Shown here piece by piece: positions 7,457 to 17,184 of a stretch of DNA of 64,000 nt. The translations under genes were made by a program, and so were the position numbers. The stretch comes from Stenotrophomonas oahuensis (GTDB lineage Bacteria > Pseudomonadota > Gammaproteobacteria > Xanthomonadales > Xanthomonadaceae), in the NCBI RefSeq assembly GCF_031834595.1, contig NZ_CP115541.1:1178001-1242000 (forward strand), given 5' to 3'. Below the pieces are notes generated by a model, which was not told where the DNA came from, made no database searches, and saw nothing but the letters and a program-made list of their open reading frames with translations. Each line of letters starts with the position of its first letter. Positions within the stretch are counted from its first letter, which is position 1.

Positions 7457-9979
7457 TCATGGGCAGGTGACGTTGCCCTTGGCCTTCGCCGCCAACTGCA
7501 TCTGGGTGAACGCGGCGACCAGCGGCTTGTCGGCGGTCACCACGAACGGGGCTTCCACTGCACCGAGGGCGACGCCCTGTTTGGCGAAGCAGGCGAGCGG
7601 AATGCTGACGGTGTGCTTCTGTCCGGCTGAAAGTCCCGCCAGCACTGAGGTGATGTCCACCCCACCCTCGCAGCCAGTGCCGCACTGCATGGTCACCTTG
7701 ACCGGCGTGGTAGGCCTGTTCTGCACCATCACGTCGAACTGCAGCGCGCCGTTGCTGCGCGCCAGCGCGCTCAGGTTGCGCCGCGAGGAACTGCGGGAGA
7801 TCAGCTGCGCGGGCGCGAGCCAGGTCACTTCGCGTGCGTCCTGCTGGGTGTTGATCTGCACGGTGCGCACCTGTGCGACCGGTGCCGCCTGCGGCCAGCG
7901 CAGGGTGGCATTGAGATCGTTGCCGAGCGGCTGGGTAGCACCGTTGGCGGCGATGTGCAGCGAGAATGGCATGCTGTCCAGACGGTTGAAGATCGGCATG
8001 GTGGTGACTTCGCCGCAATGGTCCGGATTCGCTTCCGGCAAGCGCGCCACCGGTGCGGCCGAGGCATAGCGCAGGCCGTAGCCGAGCTTGAACAGCGCCG
8101 GGCGCTTGGGGTCGGGGCGGTCAATCGGAGCCGGGCACGGCACACCGGGCCAGGGGAAGCTGAGCGTGCCGGTGAAGTCGTGCGCGGGCTTTCCGTCCTT
8201 GCCCGCCACCAGCACATCGGTGATGCCTTTGCCTTCGCTGCCCGGCAGCCAAGCGGCGACGAACGCCTGCGACAGGTTGAGCAGATCGTTGGTGTACATC
8301 GGGCGGCCGGAGAAGTACACGGTGACCACCGGCTTGCCGGTGGCAGCGGCGGCCTTCAACACCGCGAGGTCCTGCGGCTGTGCACGGCTGTGGCTGACCG
8401 TGTCGGACGGCAGGATGTCACCGTTGGTCTCGGCGTACGGCGTTTCGCCAATCAGGGCGAGCACCACGTCGAAGGCGCTGGCATCCACACTGCTGGCGTC
8501 GGGGCTGTAGGTCACCTGATCCGTGCCCAGTTCGGCACGGAGCGCGCCCAGCACCGAATCGGCATTGAGGTAATCGGCGTTGGTGTTCTCGGTGCCCTGC
8601 CAGGTCAGCGACCAGCCGCCGGACTGGTCACTCAGGCTGTCAGCGCTTTTGCCCACCACCAGCACGCGTGCGTCGCGGCGCAGCGGCAGGGCGTTGTTCT
8701 GGTTCTTCAGCAGCACCAGCGACTCGCGCACCGCCTCACGCGCCAGTTCGCGGTGCTGCACGGCATTGGCATCGCCCGCGTAGCGGCTGTCGGAGGGCTT
8801 ATGCTCGAACAGGCCGGCCCGCAGTTTCACGCGCAGGATGCGGGTCACCGCATCGTCGATGCGTGCCATCGGAATCTCACCGCTCTCCACCTGGACCATG
8901 GTGTTGGCAATGAAGGCCTTCCAGTCGTCCGGCACCATCACCATGTCGATGCCGGCGTTGATCGCCTGCGCACAACTGTCGTTGCGGCAGCCCGGCACCT
9001 GGGCGATGCCGTTCCAGTCAGAGACCACGAAGCCATCGAAGCCCATCTTGTTCTTCAACGCATCGGTGAGCAGCTCCTTGCTGCCATGCATCTTGCCGTA
9101 GTTCACGCCGCCGGCGCGGTCGTTCCAGCTGTTGAACGATGCCATTACCGTCTGCGCGCCTTCAGCCAGCGCACCGTAATAGCCCTGGCCGTGCACATTG
9201 ACCATGGTGGCGTGGTCGACCAGCGCCTCGCCCTGGTCACGCCCGTTGTCGGTCGCGCCGTCGCCGATGTAGTGCTTGGCAGTGGTCACCACGTTGCCGT
9301 CGTCGTTGAAGCGCCCCTGAGCGCCCTTGACGTAGGCATGCGCGTACTCACGAATCAACGCCGGATCGGACGAGAAGCTCTCGTAGGTACGGCCCCAGCG
9401 CGGATCGTGGGCGACCGCCAGGGTCGGCGCAAACACCCAGTCGATGCCGGTGGCGCGGGTGGACTGTGCGGTAGCCTGACCGATGCGCTCGATCAACCCG
9501 GCATCGCGCGCGGCCCCGAGGCCGATGTTGTGCGGGAACAGCGTGGCTCCGTAGACGTTGTTGTGCCCGTGCACGGCATCGGTGCCCCAGATCACCGGCA
9601 CCGGGGTGGCCGCATCGGTCTGCAACGATGCGGCGCGGTACGCGTCGGCCAGTTTCAGCCAATCCGTCACCGACGCATGCTTGTTCATGCCCGGCCAGGA
9701 GCCCCCGCCGTTGAGCACCGAGCCGATGTAGTACTCGCGCACCTGGTCAGGGGTAATGGACTTGATCTCGGGCTGGGTCATCTGCCCGATCTTCTGCGCC
9801 AGGGTCATCTTCGAAAGAATGGCCTGCACCCGGCTTTCGATCGCGGGGTCCTGGGCGATCGCGCTTTTCACCTGCGGCCAGTCCTGCAGTTGGCCGGCAC
9901 TGGTCGGTGCAGCGGCGGCGTGGGCAGACAGGGCCAGCAACAGGCTGGCGGCGAGAAGAGACCGGTTGACGCTGATCAC
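7457..9979 (-). CDS. Exported glycoside hydrolase family 3 (beta-glucosidase-like)
   Basis: 840 aa from a GTG start with GGAGG 8 bp upstream; the upstream ATG frame passes through the promoter. A signal peptide covers residues 1-23 (LLAASLLLALSAHAAA). The GH3 N-terminal TIM barrel carries KHYIGDG and the nucleophile Asp321 in GFVVSDWNG. The second alpha/beta sandwich (LVVGKSADSLSDQSGGW) and a C-terminal beta domain follow, as in exo-1,3/1,4-beta-glucan hydrolases. It should release glucose from beta-gluco-oligosaccharides in the periplasm. The promoter carries the locus operator (10040-10053), placing it under the adjacent LacI regulator. Exact substrate cannot be read from sequence. Confidence 0.92.
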   Translation of the reverse strand: MISVNRSLLAASLLLALSAHAAAAPTSAGQLQDWPQVKSAIAQDPAIESRVQAILSKMTLAQKIGQMTQPEIKSITPDQVREYYIGSVLNGGGSWPGMNKHASVTDWLKLADAYRAASLQTDAATPVPVIWGTDAVHGHNNVYGATLFPHNIGLGAARDAGLIERIGQATAQSTRATGIDWVFAPTLAVAHDPRWGRTYESFSSDPALIREYAHAYVKGAQGRFNDDGNVVTTAKHYIGDGATDNGRDQGEALVDHATMVNVHGQGYYGALAEGAQTVMASFNSWNDRAGGVNYGKMHGSKELLTDALKNKMGFDGFVVSDWNGIAQVPGCRNDSCAQAINAGIDMVMVPDDWKAFIANTMVQVESGEIPMARIDDAVTRILRVKLRAGLFEHKPSDSRYAGDANAVQHRELAREAVRESLVLLKNQNNALPLRRDARVLVVGKSADSLSDQSGGWSLTWQGTENTNADYLNADSVLGALRAELGTDQVTYSPDASSVDASAFDVVLALIGETPYAETNGDILPSDTVSHSRAQPQDLAVLKAAAATGKPVVTVYFSGRPMYTNDLLNLSQAFVAAWLPGSEGKGITDVLVAGKDGKPAHDFTGTLSFPWPGVPCPAPIDRPDPKRPALFKLGYGLRYASAAPVARLPEANPDHCGEVTTMPIFNRLDSMPFSLHIAANGATQPLGNDLNATLRWPQAAPVAQVRTVQINTQQDAREVTWLAPAQLISRSSSRRNLSALARSNGALQFDVMVQNRPTTPVKVTMQCGTGCEGGVDITSVLAGLSAGQKHTVSIPLACFAKQGVALGAVEAPFVVTADKPLVAAFTQMQLAAKAKGNVTCP

Positions 9980-10039
9980 GGACGAAACCTCCGGGGTTGG
10001 GCGGATGAGGCACCGCACGCTCCCCGTGACGGACCTTCC

Positions 10040-10053
10040 TGACAGCGCTGTCA
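10040..10053. promoter_or_regulatory. LacI-family operator in the GH3 promoter
   Basis: Perfect 14-bp palindrome TGACAGCGCTGTCA overlapping the -10 of the GH3 promoter. Related sites stand at 12678-12691 and 12905-12918 in front of the transporter and receptor genes. Confidence 0.75.
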
Positions 10054-10078
10054 TATAAGCCGGCCGAAACCGTGTCAA
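10050..10078 (-). promoter_or_regulatory. GH3 gene promoter
   Basis: On the minus strand, TTGACA (10073-10078), a 17-bp spacer and TATGAC (10050-10055). The -10 overlaps the palindromic operator, as expected for repression by steric block. The rest of the 9980-10292 interval holds the GH3 leader and the LacI-gene leader; no other element is clear. Confidence 0.7.
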
Positions 10079-10292
10079 CCACAGGAGCGCTTCGGCAACG
10101 TCATCGCACCGTGGGCTAAGGGATGCGCGCTCGCATGGGGCGGATGCGGCAGTCGCAACTGCTGCAACGCGTCAAGAATTTCCGCAGTACATTCCGCGCT
10201 CGTGACGTGGCACCATCCCGCCTGCATCGGCAATTCCACGATGCCCCAGGCGCTCTACCATCGGCAGCACTCTCCAGGAGATCCATCGCATC

Positions 10293-11300
10293 ATGCGCAG
10301 TCGCATCGAGGATGTTGCCGCCGTCGCGGGCGTTTCGATCAAGACCGTGTCGCGCGTGCTCAATCATGAGCCGAACGTCCGCGCGGAGACGCGCGAGCGG
10401 GTGATGGCCGCGGTGACGCGGTTGGGCTACAAGCCCAACCTGTCCGCGCGCAGTCTGGCTGGCCAGCGCTCATATTCGTTGGCGCTGGTCTACAACAATC
10501 CCTCGCGCAATTACCTGATGGAAATCCAGAACGGCATGCTCGAGGCCTGCCATGCGCACCACTACAACCTGATCCTGGGCCCGGTGGGCATTGGCCGACA
10601 TACCCTGCCTGACCTGTCCGCGCTGTTCGAGAACTCGCGCCCGGATGGCGTGGTGCTGATTCCGCCCCTGACTGACGACGCGGTGGTGCTGGACTGGCTG
10701 GAAGAACAGGAAATCCCCTATTCCAGCATCGCCCCGCGTGACCCGGACGGCCACATTGGTGTGCGCATGGATGAAACCACGGCCGTGGTGGAGTTGATCG
10801 CCCACCTGGTGGCGCAGGGGCACCGCCGCATCGCGCACATCAAGGGCCCACGCGCGCACGGGGCCTGCCAATGGCGCCATGCCGGTTATCGCCAGGCGCT
10901 GCGTGCGGCGGGCATCGACTACGACCCGGCGCTGGTGGTGAACGGTCAGTTCTCGTTCGAATCCGGCATCACTGCCGCCAATGCGCTGCTCGATCTACCC
11001 GAACCGCCCACCGCGATCTTCGCGGCCAACGACGACATGGCTGCGGCGGTCTACCGGGTGGCCGGCCAGCGTGGTCTGCGCATTCCGCGCGATCTTTCGG
11101 TATGCGGCTTCGACGATACGCCGATTGCCGGACACATCTTCCCGGCCCTCACCACGGTGCGCCAGCCGACCTCCAGCATGGGCACCATTGCCACCGAACA
11201 GCTGATCGAACGCATCCGCGCGGCCAAGGGCGGCCGCATGGTCACAGTGGACCATGCAGTGCTGGTGCGCGAATCGACCCAGGCTCCGCGCCGCCGCTGA
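10293..11300 (+). CDS. LacI-family transcriptional regulator of the sugar locus
   Basis: 335 aa. The N-terminal LacI helix-turn-helix is complete ([20 protein letters not shown]), with the hinge helix NLSARSLAG, followed by a periplasmic-binding-like sensor domain ([34 protein letters not shown]). AGGAGA precedes the ATG. It is divergent from the GH3 gene and its 3' end nearly touches the convergent transporter gene (4-bp gap). Expected to repress GH3, transporter and TonB receptor genes through TGACARCGCTGTCA sites until a sugar, perhaps a beta-glucoside, binds. The sugar is inferred from context only. Confidence 0.92.
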   Translation: MRSRIEDVAAVAGVSIKTVSRVLNHEPNVRAETRERVMAAVTRLGYKPNLSARSLAGQRSYSLALVYNNPSRNYLMEIQNGMLEACHAHHYNLILGPVGIGRHTLPDLSALFENSRPDGVVLIPPLTDDAVVLDWLEEQEIPYSSIAPRDPDGHIGVRMDETTAVVELIAHLVAQGHRRIAHIKGPRAHGACQWRHAGYRQALRAAGIDYDPALVVNGQFSFESGITAANALLDLPEPPTAIFAANDDMAAAVYRVAGQRGLRIPRDLSVCGFDDTPIAGHIFPALTTVRQPTSSMGTIATEQLIERIRAAKGGRMVTVDHAVLVRESTQAPRRR

Positions 11301-11304
11301 GAAT

Positions 11305-12576
11305 TCAGTTGCGACGTGCGCCGCGCCAAGCGTAGTGCAGGATGTAGGCGTAGCACAGCAGCGGCAGCAGGAACGAACCCTGCAGGCCGTAATGGTCGGC
11401 CAGCCAGCCCATCGCCAGCGGAATCACCGCGCCACCCACGATGGCCATCACCAGAAGGCTGGAGCCCTGCCCGGTAAGCGGCCCCAACCCGGCAATGGCC
11501 AGCGCGAAGATGGTTGGGAACATGATCGAATTGAACAGGCCAATGCTGACCACGCTCCACTTGGCCAGCCCGCCGGTGCCCAGCATGGTGACGGCCAGCA
11601 TGCCCATCACGATGATTGCGAACCAGCCCAGCAGGCGGCGCGGGTCTACCTGCACCAGCAGCCAGGTGCCCAGCAGGCGACCCACCAGTGCCCCGCCCCA
11701 GTACAGCGACACATAGAACGTGGCCTGCTGTTCGGTCATCCCCTCGCCTATGCCTGGCATGGACAGGAAATTGACCAGCACGCTGCCGATCGACACTTCC
11801 GCACCGACGTAGAAGAAGATCGCCAGCACGCCATAGCGCAGGTGCGGGTGGCGCAGCGCGTCCTTCAGCCCGCCGGGCCGGGTCGGCTGGTCTTCCACCC
11901 CGGCAATGGCCGGGAGGCGGAACATCCAGATCGCCACCGCCAGCACGAACAGGGTGATGGCCAGGCCGAAGTACGGCAGTTGCACCGACTGCGCTTCAGC
12001 CACCCGGTAGGCCAGCGCTTCGGCCTGCGGCAGCGCCGCCAGCTCCTCTGCACTGCGCGGCTGTGCCGACAGGATCAGCAGGCCACCGAATAGCGGAGCC
12101 AGCGTGGTGCCCAGCGAGTTCATCGACTGCGCCAGCGTCAGCCGGCTGGAGCTGGTCTGTTCCGGCCCCAGCAGCGCCACGTAGGGGTTGGCGGCCACCT
12201 GCAGCACGGTGATGCCAGTGGCAAGCACGAACAGCGCACCCAGGAACAAGCCGTACACATGCAGATGCGCGGCGGGCCAGAACAGCAGCGCGCCGACGCC
12301 CGCAATCGCCAGCCCGGCCACGATGCCGCGTTTGTAGCCCACCGCTGCGACCAGCCGGCCTGCCGGCAGCGACATCAGGAAGTACGCACCGAAGAAGGTG
12401 AACTGGATCAGCATCGCCTGCACCCAGGTCAGCGAGAACGCGGCCTTCAGATGCGGAATGAGGATGTCGTTGAGGCAGGTGATGAAGCCCCACATGAAGA
12501 AGATGGCGGTGACCACCGCCAGCGCCACGCGGTTGCTCTGCACATGCTGCCCGCGCACCACGGTTGAAGTGTCCAT
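11305..12576 (-). CDS. FHS-family sugar:proton symporter (FucP/GluP-like MFS)
   Basis: 423 aa, 12 predicted membrane segments. The family-typical start [19 protein letters not shown] and the block [11 protein letters not shown]...[18 protein letters not shown] mark the fucose/glucose/galactose-proton symporter family. AAGGACAG lies before the ATG. It should carry monosaccharide released by the GH3 enzyme across the inner membrane. An imperfect copy of the locus operator (12678-12691) lies about 100 bp upstream. It converges with the LacI gene. Substrate specificity is inferred, glucose being likeliest. Confidence 0.9.
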   Translation of the reverse strand: MDTSTVVRGQHVQSNRVALAVVTAIFFMWGFITCLNDILIPHLKAAFSLTWVQAMLIQFTFFGAYFLMSLPAGRLVAAVGYKRGIVAGLAIAGVGALLFWPAAHLHVYGLFLGALFVLATGITVLQVAANPYVALLGPEQTSSSRLTLAQSMNSLGTTLAPLFGGLLILSAQPRSAEELAALPQAEALAYRVAEAQSVQLPYFGLAITLFVLAVAIWMFRLPAIAGVEDQPTRPGGLKDALRHPHLRYGVLAIFFYVGAEVSIGSVLVNFLSMPGIGEGMTEQQATFYVSLYWGGALVGRLLGTWLLVQVDPRRLLGWFAIIVMGMLAVTMLGTGGLAKWSVVSIGLFNSIMFPTIFALAIAGLGPLTGQGSSLLVMAIVGGAVIPLAMGWLADHYGLQGSFLLPLLCYAYILHYAWRGARRN

Positions 12577-12677
12577 TGCCTGTCCTTGCAGAAGGGAAAA
12601 GAGGCGCGGCGCGGTCAGACGAATCCCGACAAGCGGTCACGCAGCGGCCACACATAGAACCCGCTTCGTGTCCGGTT

Positions 12678-12691
12678 GTCCAGCGCTGTCA
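12678..12691. promoter_or_regulatory. Imperfect LacI-family operator upstream of the sugar transporter
   Basis: GTCCAGCGCTGTCA: the core CAGCGCTG and the right half TGTCA match the 10040 palindrome, while the left TGA is GTC. TTGTCT at 12691-12696 on the minus strand could serve as a -35 overlapping it. Confidence 0.55.
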
Positions 12692-12904
12692 GACAATCGG
12701 TCAAACCCTTCCTAGTCCGGTTTGCGCAGTTTCGTTCTGCACTGCACAACGTATGGTGCCGACTGAATCTGCCGCACGAAGCCGGCTGAAATCTGCGGAA
12801 ATCCTCGCTGCACCACATGTTTCCAACGGGATCAGCCGGTGATGCCCTGCACCATCGTGGACCTTGCAAGCGCGCACCGGAAACGGTTGCACATGGCAGT
12901 TTGT

Positions 12905-12918
12905 TGACAACGCTGTCA
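12905..12918. promoter_or_regulatory. LacI-family operator upstream of the TonB receptor
   Basis: TGACAACGCTGTCA, one base different from the perfect palindrome at 10040. It overlaps TTGACA (12904-12909), a likely -35, about 90 bp before the receptor start. Confidence 0.75.
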
Positions 12919-13007
12919 GGGGCCGGCCCAATCCGCCCCCATGAGCTGTTGAACCGATCAAACGCCGTCGCACCGTCACTACCGAATTCCCTGGGGAGGG
13001 AGCTTCC

Positions 13008-16000
13008 ATGAAGACGTACAAGGCCGTACCCCGCAAGGCAATGCTCACTTCCGCGCTCTTGGCCGTTATGGCTGGCCCGGCCTGGGCGCAGGATCAAGCC
13101 ACCGACAGCACTGCGCCTTCGTCGCAGACCGCTGACCCGACCACGCTGGATGCGGTGCAGGTCACCGGCATCCGCGCCAGCCTGGCGTCGTCGATGAACC
13201 TCAAGCGCGACAGCCAGGGCGTGGTCGACGGCATCGTTGCCGAAGACATCGGCAAGTTCCCGGACACCAACCTGGCCGAGTCGCTGCAGCGCATCAGTGG
13301 CGTGTCGATCGACCGCACCTCGAGCGGCGAAGGCTCGAAGGTCACCGTGCGCGGCATTGGCCCCGACTTCAACCTGGTGCTGCTCAACGGCCGCCAGATG
13401 CCGGCCTCGAACCTCGGCGACGGCGGCGCGGGCTTGTCCAGCTCGCGTTCGTTCGACTTCGCCAACATCGCGTCCGAATCGATCTCGGCGGTGGAGGTCT
13501 ACAAGACCGTGCGTGCCGACAATCCTACCGGCGGCATCGGCGCGACCATCAACGTCAAGACGCTGCGCCCGCTGGAAGCCGAGCCGGTGATCAGCGTTGG
13601 CCTGAAGGCGGTCAACGACACCTCCAACGACAACCTGCCCAGCACCCTGCAGGGCAAGGACTTCACCGGCGAAATGTCGGGCATCTTCAGCCAGCAGTAT
13701 GCGGACGGCCGCTTCGGCGTGATGCTCAGCGGCAGCTACCAGGAGCGTGATTCCGGATTCAACCAGGCCACCGTGGCCGAGGGCTGGGCCACCTTCTACG
13801 GCAACGAAACCGACGACTGGCGCGTGCTGCCTCAGCCGGGCCAGGGTTACGCCGACCGCATCACCAACCATCCGGGTCCGAACGACGTGTATGCGCGCCC
13901 GCAGAACACCGCCTACAACGTCAATGGCGTGCAGCGCCAGCGTACCAATGGTCAGGCCACCCTGCAGTGGAAGCCGGCTGACAACATCACCACCACGCTG
14001 GATTACACCTATGTGGAAAACAAGGTGCAGCAGCAGCGCAGCGAACTGTCGGTGTGGTTCAACTACGGCCCCGGTGACAGCACCTGGACCAATGGTCCGA
14101 TTGCCGCGCCGATCATCTACAGCGAAGACATGACCAATTCGGACGTGTCGATGGGTGGTGCACAGCTGGCGACCAAGAACACCATGGACTCGCTGGGCTT
14201 CAACGTGGACTGGGAAGTCAACGACTCACTCGACCTCTCCTTCGACTTCCACAACTCCAGCGCCGAGTCGCAGCCGGACAGCAAGTACGGCTCTGCCGGC
14301 GTGCTCGGCGTGGCGGCCTTCGTGCGCGGCACCACCACGGTCGATTACAGCGGTGATCTGCCGATCATCAACATCGCGCTGCCGCCGGGTGGCGTGCAGG
14401 CCTCCGACGCGCTGGTCACCGGCTCGGTGTTCCAGAACAGCTACAACAAGTCGGAAGTGCAGCAGTACCAGGGCTCGGGTGTGTTCCGCTTCGCCGACTA
14501 CTCGGCGCTGGACTTTGGCGTCGGCTACGCGGAAGTGAAGAACCGCTCTGCCTCGGCGATCATGCAGCGTGACTCCTGGGGTGGTGTCGGCACGCCCGCC
14601 GACTATGACGACAGCATCTGGTATGCCGACGACATGGCCAAGTACTTCGATGCGTTCTCCGGGCATGACGACCCGCGCCTGACCGGTCAGTTCCTGGTGT
14701 TCGACTTCGACCGCCTGATCGACCGCGCCGCCCAGGTGGGCACGGCGGGCAGCCCGGCCTGCCCCACCTGCTACTACGCGCCGACCGAGTACACCGACGA
14801 CATCCGCACCACCGAAACCTCCAAGAGCGCGTACCTGCAGTACCGCACCACCTTCGATTGGTCGATGCCGTTCAGCGTCGCCGTGGGCGTACGCTATGAG
14901 CAGACCGAGGTGGAATCGCTGGCGATGGTGCGCGTGCCCGAGAGCATCACCTGGAACTCGGCCAACGAGCTCAACATCGACTACGCCGACGATCGCGCCT
15001 TTGTCGGCGGCAAAGGCAAGTACGACTATGTGCTGCCGAATCTGGACCTGAAGCTTGACGTCCTGGAAAACCTGGTGCTGCGCGGCAGCTACAGCCGCAG
15101 CTTGGGCCGTCCGGGCTGGAGCAAGATCCAGAGCGGGCAGACCCTGGCGGGCATCGTGCGTACCCAGGGCGGCACCGGCTCGCGCGGCAACCCCGGCCTG
15201 GAGCCGCTGATCTCGGACAACTTCGACCTGTCGCTGGAGTGGTACTACGGCGAGTCCAGCTACGCCTCGGTCGGCTTCTTCCGCAAGAACATCAAGAACT
15301 TCATCAGCGACACCATCGTGCGCGAGAACACCGGCGAACTGCACACGCCGGTGGGCGGTGCGTACTGGAATGCCGCGCTGGCCTCCGGCCTCTGTGCCGG
15401 CACCGACGGAGCCTGCATCCGCAACTACATCTTCAACAACTTTGACGGCCAGCCCGGCGTCACCGCCACCGGCACCAACTCGGCCGGTGAGCGCACCGGC
15501 ACCATCGTCGGCCAGCCGGGCGACCCGGTCGCCGGGTTCGACATCACCCTGCCGGCCAACCAGCGTTCGGACCATCTTGATGGCTGGGAAATCGCGCTGC
15601 AGCACCTGTTCGGCCAATCCGGCTTCGGCGTGGCGGCAAACTACACCAAGGTCAAGTCGGGCCTCACCTTCGACAACTACAGCCTGGGTGACCAGTACCC
15701 GATGATCGGCCTGAGCGACTCCGCCAACGTGGTGGCGTTCTACGACAAGAACCGCTGGCAGGTGCGTGCGGCCTACAACTGGCGCGACAGCTTCCTCAGT
15801 GGCATCGGCGGCCAGGGCCCGAACCCGAACTACACCGACGACTACGGCCAGCTCGACCTCAACATCAGCTACGCCGCCACCGACAACCTGACCCTGAGCG
15901 TGGAAGCGATCAATCTCACCGACGAGACCATGCGCACCTACTCGCGCCACACCAACATGCTGCGCTATGCCACCCAGACCGGGCCGCGCTACATGTTCGG

Positions 16001-16019
16001 CGTGCGCTACAAGTTCTGA
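13008..16019 (+). CDS. TonB-dependent receptor, oligosaccharide-type
   Basis: 1003-aa outer-membrane active transporter. Signal peptide residues 1-27 (ALLAVMAGPAWAQ). The plug domain has DAVQVTGIRASL, the TonB-box region, and VTVRGIGPDFNLVLLNGRQMP. A large beta-barrel ends in the aromatic residue of FGVRYKF. GGAGGGAG precedes the ATG. Receptors of this long 'IRASLASSMNLKRDS' type in xanthomonads take up carbohydrates. The shared operator with GH3 and the FHS transporter makes it the outer-membrane gate of this pathway. A cupin-like gene follows. Confidence 0.94.
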   Translation: MKTYKAVPRKAMLTSALLAVMAGPAWAQDQATDSTAPSSQTADPTTLDAVQVTGIRASLASSMNLKRDSQGVVDGIVAEDIGKFPDTNLAESLQRISGVSIDRTSSGEGSKVTVRGIGPDFNLVLLNGRQMPASNLGDGGAGLSSSRSFDFANIASESISAVEVYKTVRADNPTGGIGATINVKTLRPLEAEPVISVGLKAVNDTSNDNLPSTLQGKDFTGEMSGIFSQQYADGRFGVMLSGSYQERDSGFNQATVAEGWATFYGNETDDWRVLPQPGQGYADRITNHPGPNDVYARPQNTAYNVNGVQRQRTNGQATLQWKPADNITTTLDYTYVENKVQQQRSELSVWFNYGPGDSTWTNGPIAAPIIYSEDMTNSDVSMGGAQLATKNTMDSLGFNVDWEVNDSLDLSFDFHNSSAESQPDSKYGSAGVLGVAAFVRGTTTVDYSGDLPIINIALPPGGVQASDALVTGSVFQNSYNKSEVQQYQGSGVFRFADYSALDFGVGYAEVKNRSASAIMQRDSWGGVGTPADYDDSIWYADDMAKYFDAFSGHDDPRLTGQFLVFDFDRLIDRAAQVGTAGSPACPTCYYAPTEYTDDIRTTETSKSAYLQYRTTFDWSMPFSVAVGVRYEQTEVESLAMVRVPESITWNSANELNIDYADDRAFVGGKGKYDYVLPNLDLKLDVLENLVLRGSYSRSLGRPGWSKIQSGQTLAGIVRTQGGTGSRGNPGLEPLISDNFDLSLEWYYGESSYASVGFFRKNIKNFISDTIVRENTGELHTPVGGAYWNAALASGLCAGTDGACIRNYIFNNFDGQPGVTATGTNSAGERTGTIVGQPGDPVAGFDITLPANQRSDHLDGWEIALQHLFGQSGFGVAANYTKVKSGLTFDNYSLGDQYPMIGLSDSANVVAFYDKNRWQVRAAYNWRDSFLSGIGGQGPNPNYTDDYGQLDLNISYAATDNLTLSVEAINLTDETMRTYSRHTNMLRYATQTGPRYMFGVRYKF

Positions 16020-16026
16020 CCTGCAC

Positions 16027-16050
16027 GGGCCGCCCCAACCGGGGCGGCCC
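16027..16050 (+). terminator. GC hairpin after the TonB receptor
   Basis: Perfect 10-bp stem GGGCCGCCCC/GGGGCGGCCC, loop AACC, starting 8 bp after the stop. No T run follows, so it may be a 3' stabiliser with partial read-through into the cupin-like gene. Confidence 0.45.
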
Positions 16051-16099
16051 GACCGCTGCTGCCCTACACTGCGTCACGCCCCTGTCCCTGTGACCCGCC

Positions 16100-17116
16100 A
16101 TGACCGCCCTGCCCGGCCCGATTGAGGAAGTCCGTGACCTCACGCCTGCGCAGCTGCAGGCGCTGCTTCCCAGCTGGACCACGCCCAAGGTGATCCGCGG
16201 GCTGGTCGCCGACTGGCCGCTGGTGCAGGCCGCACGCCGCTCGCCGGCCGACGCGGTGGCGCACCTCAAGCACTTTGACCACGGCACGATGCCGGTGACC
16301 GCCACCACCGCACCGCCGGAGGCGCACGGTCGCATCTTCTACAACGCGGACATGAGCGGCTTCAATTTCCGCCGCGAGCAGATTCCCTTGAAGGTGGTGC
16401 TCGACACCCTGCTCAAGTACCAGGGTCAGCCCGCGCCGCCGACCATCTATGTGGCCTCGACCACGCTGGACAGCTTTCTGCCCGGCTTCCGCCAGGACAA
16501 CCCGCTGGCGCTGGGGATGGACGACCCGCTGGCCAGCATCTGGGTCGGCAACCGGTCACGTATTGCCGCACACCAGGACGTGCCGGACAACCTGGCCTGC
16601 GTGGCCGCCGGTCGCCGCCGGGTCACCCTGTTCCCGCCGGAGCAGATCGGAAACCTCTACATCGGCCCACTGGACTTCAATCCCGCCGGCCAGGCAGTCA
16701 GCCTGGTCGACTTCGCCGCACCCGATCTGGAGCGCTTCCCGCGCTTTGCCGACGCCTGGGCGCGGGCCCAGGTGGCCGAGCTGGGGCCGGGCGATGCGTT
16801 GTTCATTCCCTCGCTGTGGTGGCACCACATGGAGGGCCTGGACGACTTCAACGTGCTGGTGAACTACTGGTGGCGCGCCGTACCCGGGTGGATGGACACG
16901 CCGATGAACGCCTTGATGCTGGCCATTCTGGCCCTACGCGACCTGCCTCCGGCCGAGCGCGCGCATTGGCAGGCAATGTTCGACCATTACGTGTTCGAAG
17001 CCGGGGTGCAGACCAGCGGGCACATTCCCGATGCCGCGCGTGGGGTGCTGGGGCCGTTGGATGCAACGGCCGCCAGCAATGTGCGCAGCGTGCTGCGGCG
17101 GCGGTTGGACCGGTGA
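16100..17116 (+). CDS. Cupin-like (JmjC/FIH-type) iron-binding domain protein
   Basis: 338 aa, cytoplasmic. Typical of the cupin_8 family of 2-oxoglutarate/Fe(II) oxygenase folds: the metal-ligand pair HQD in RIAAHQDVPDNLACV, a later LGPGDALFIPSLWWHHM with the distal His, and the NVLVNYWWR ending block. Such genes commonly stand next to TonB receptors of the oligosaccharide class together with SapC or tryptophan-halogenase-like genes, none of which is seen here. 80 bp after the receptor and probably cotranscribed. Biochemical role unknown; a hydroxylase acting on the receptor or substrate is only a guess. Confidence 0.85.
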   Translation: MTALPGPIEEVRDLTPAQLQALLPSWTTPKVIRGLVADWPLVQAARRSPADAVAHLKHFDHGTMPVTATTAPPEAHGRIFYNADMSGFNFRREQIPLKVVLDTLLKYQGQPAPPTIYVASTTLDSFLPGFRQDNPLALGMDDPLASIWVGNRSRIAAHQDVPDNLACVAAGRRRVTLFPPEQIGNLYIGPLDFNPAGQAVSLVDFAAPDLERFPRFADAWARAQVAELGPGDALFIPSLWWHHMEGLDDFNVLVNYWWRAVPGWMDTPMNALMLAILALRDLPPAERAHWQAMFDHYVFEAGVQTSGHIPDAARGVLGPLDATAASNVRSVLRRRLDR

Positions 17117-17184
17117 CGCTTTACACACTTGACTTCTGAATACGCAATAATCCGCCCGTTCTCCGCCGTCTGGCCGTACCCCCC

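Larger units (their letters stand above)
12577..13007. other. Divergent control region, sugar transporter / TonB receptor
   Basis: 431 bp with no gene. It contains two copies of the locus operator, one near each gene, and an A+T-richer centre. It carries the promoters of both divergent genes. Confidence 0.7.

Noticed and set aside
7955..10042. Plus-strand open frame of 695 codons opposite GH3
   Set aside because: GH3 is clear on the other strand with signal peptide and catalytic motifs.
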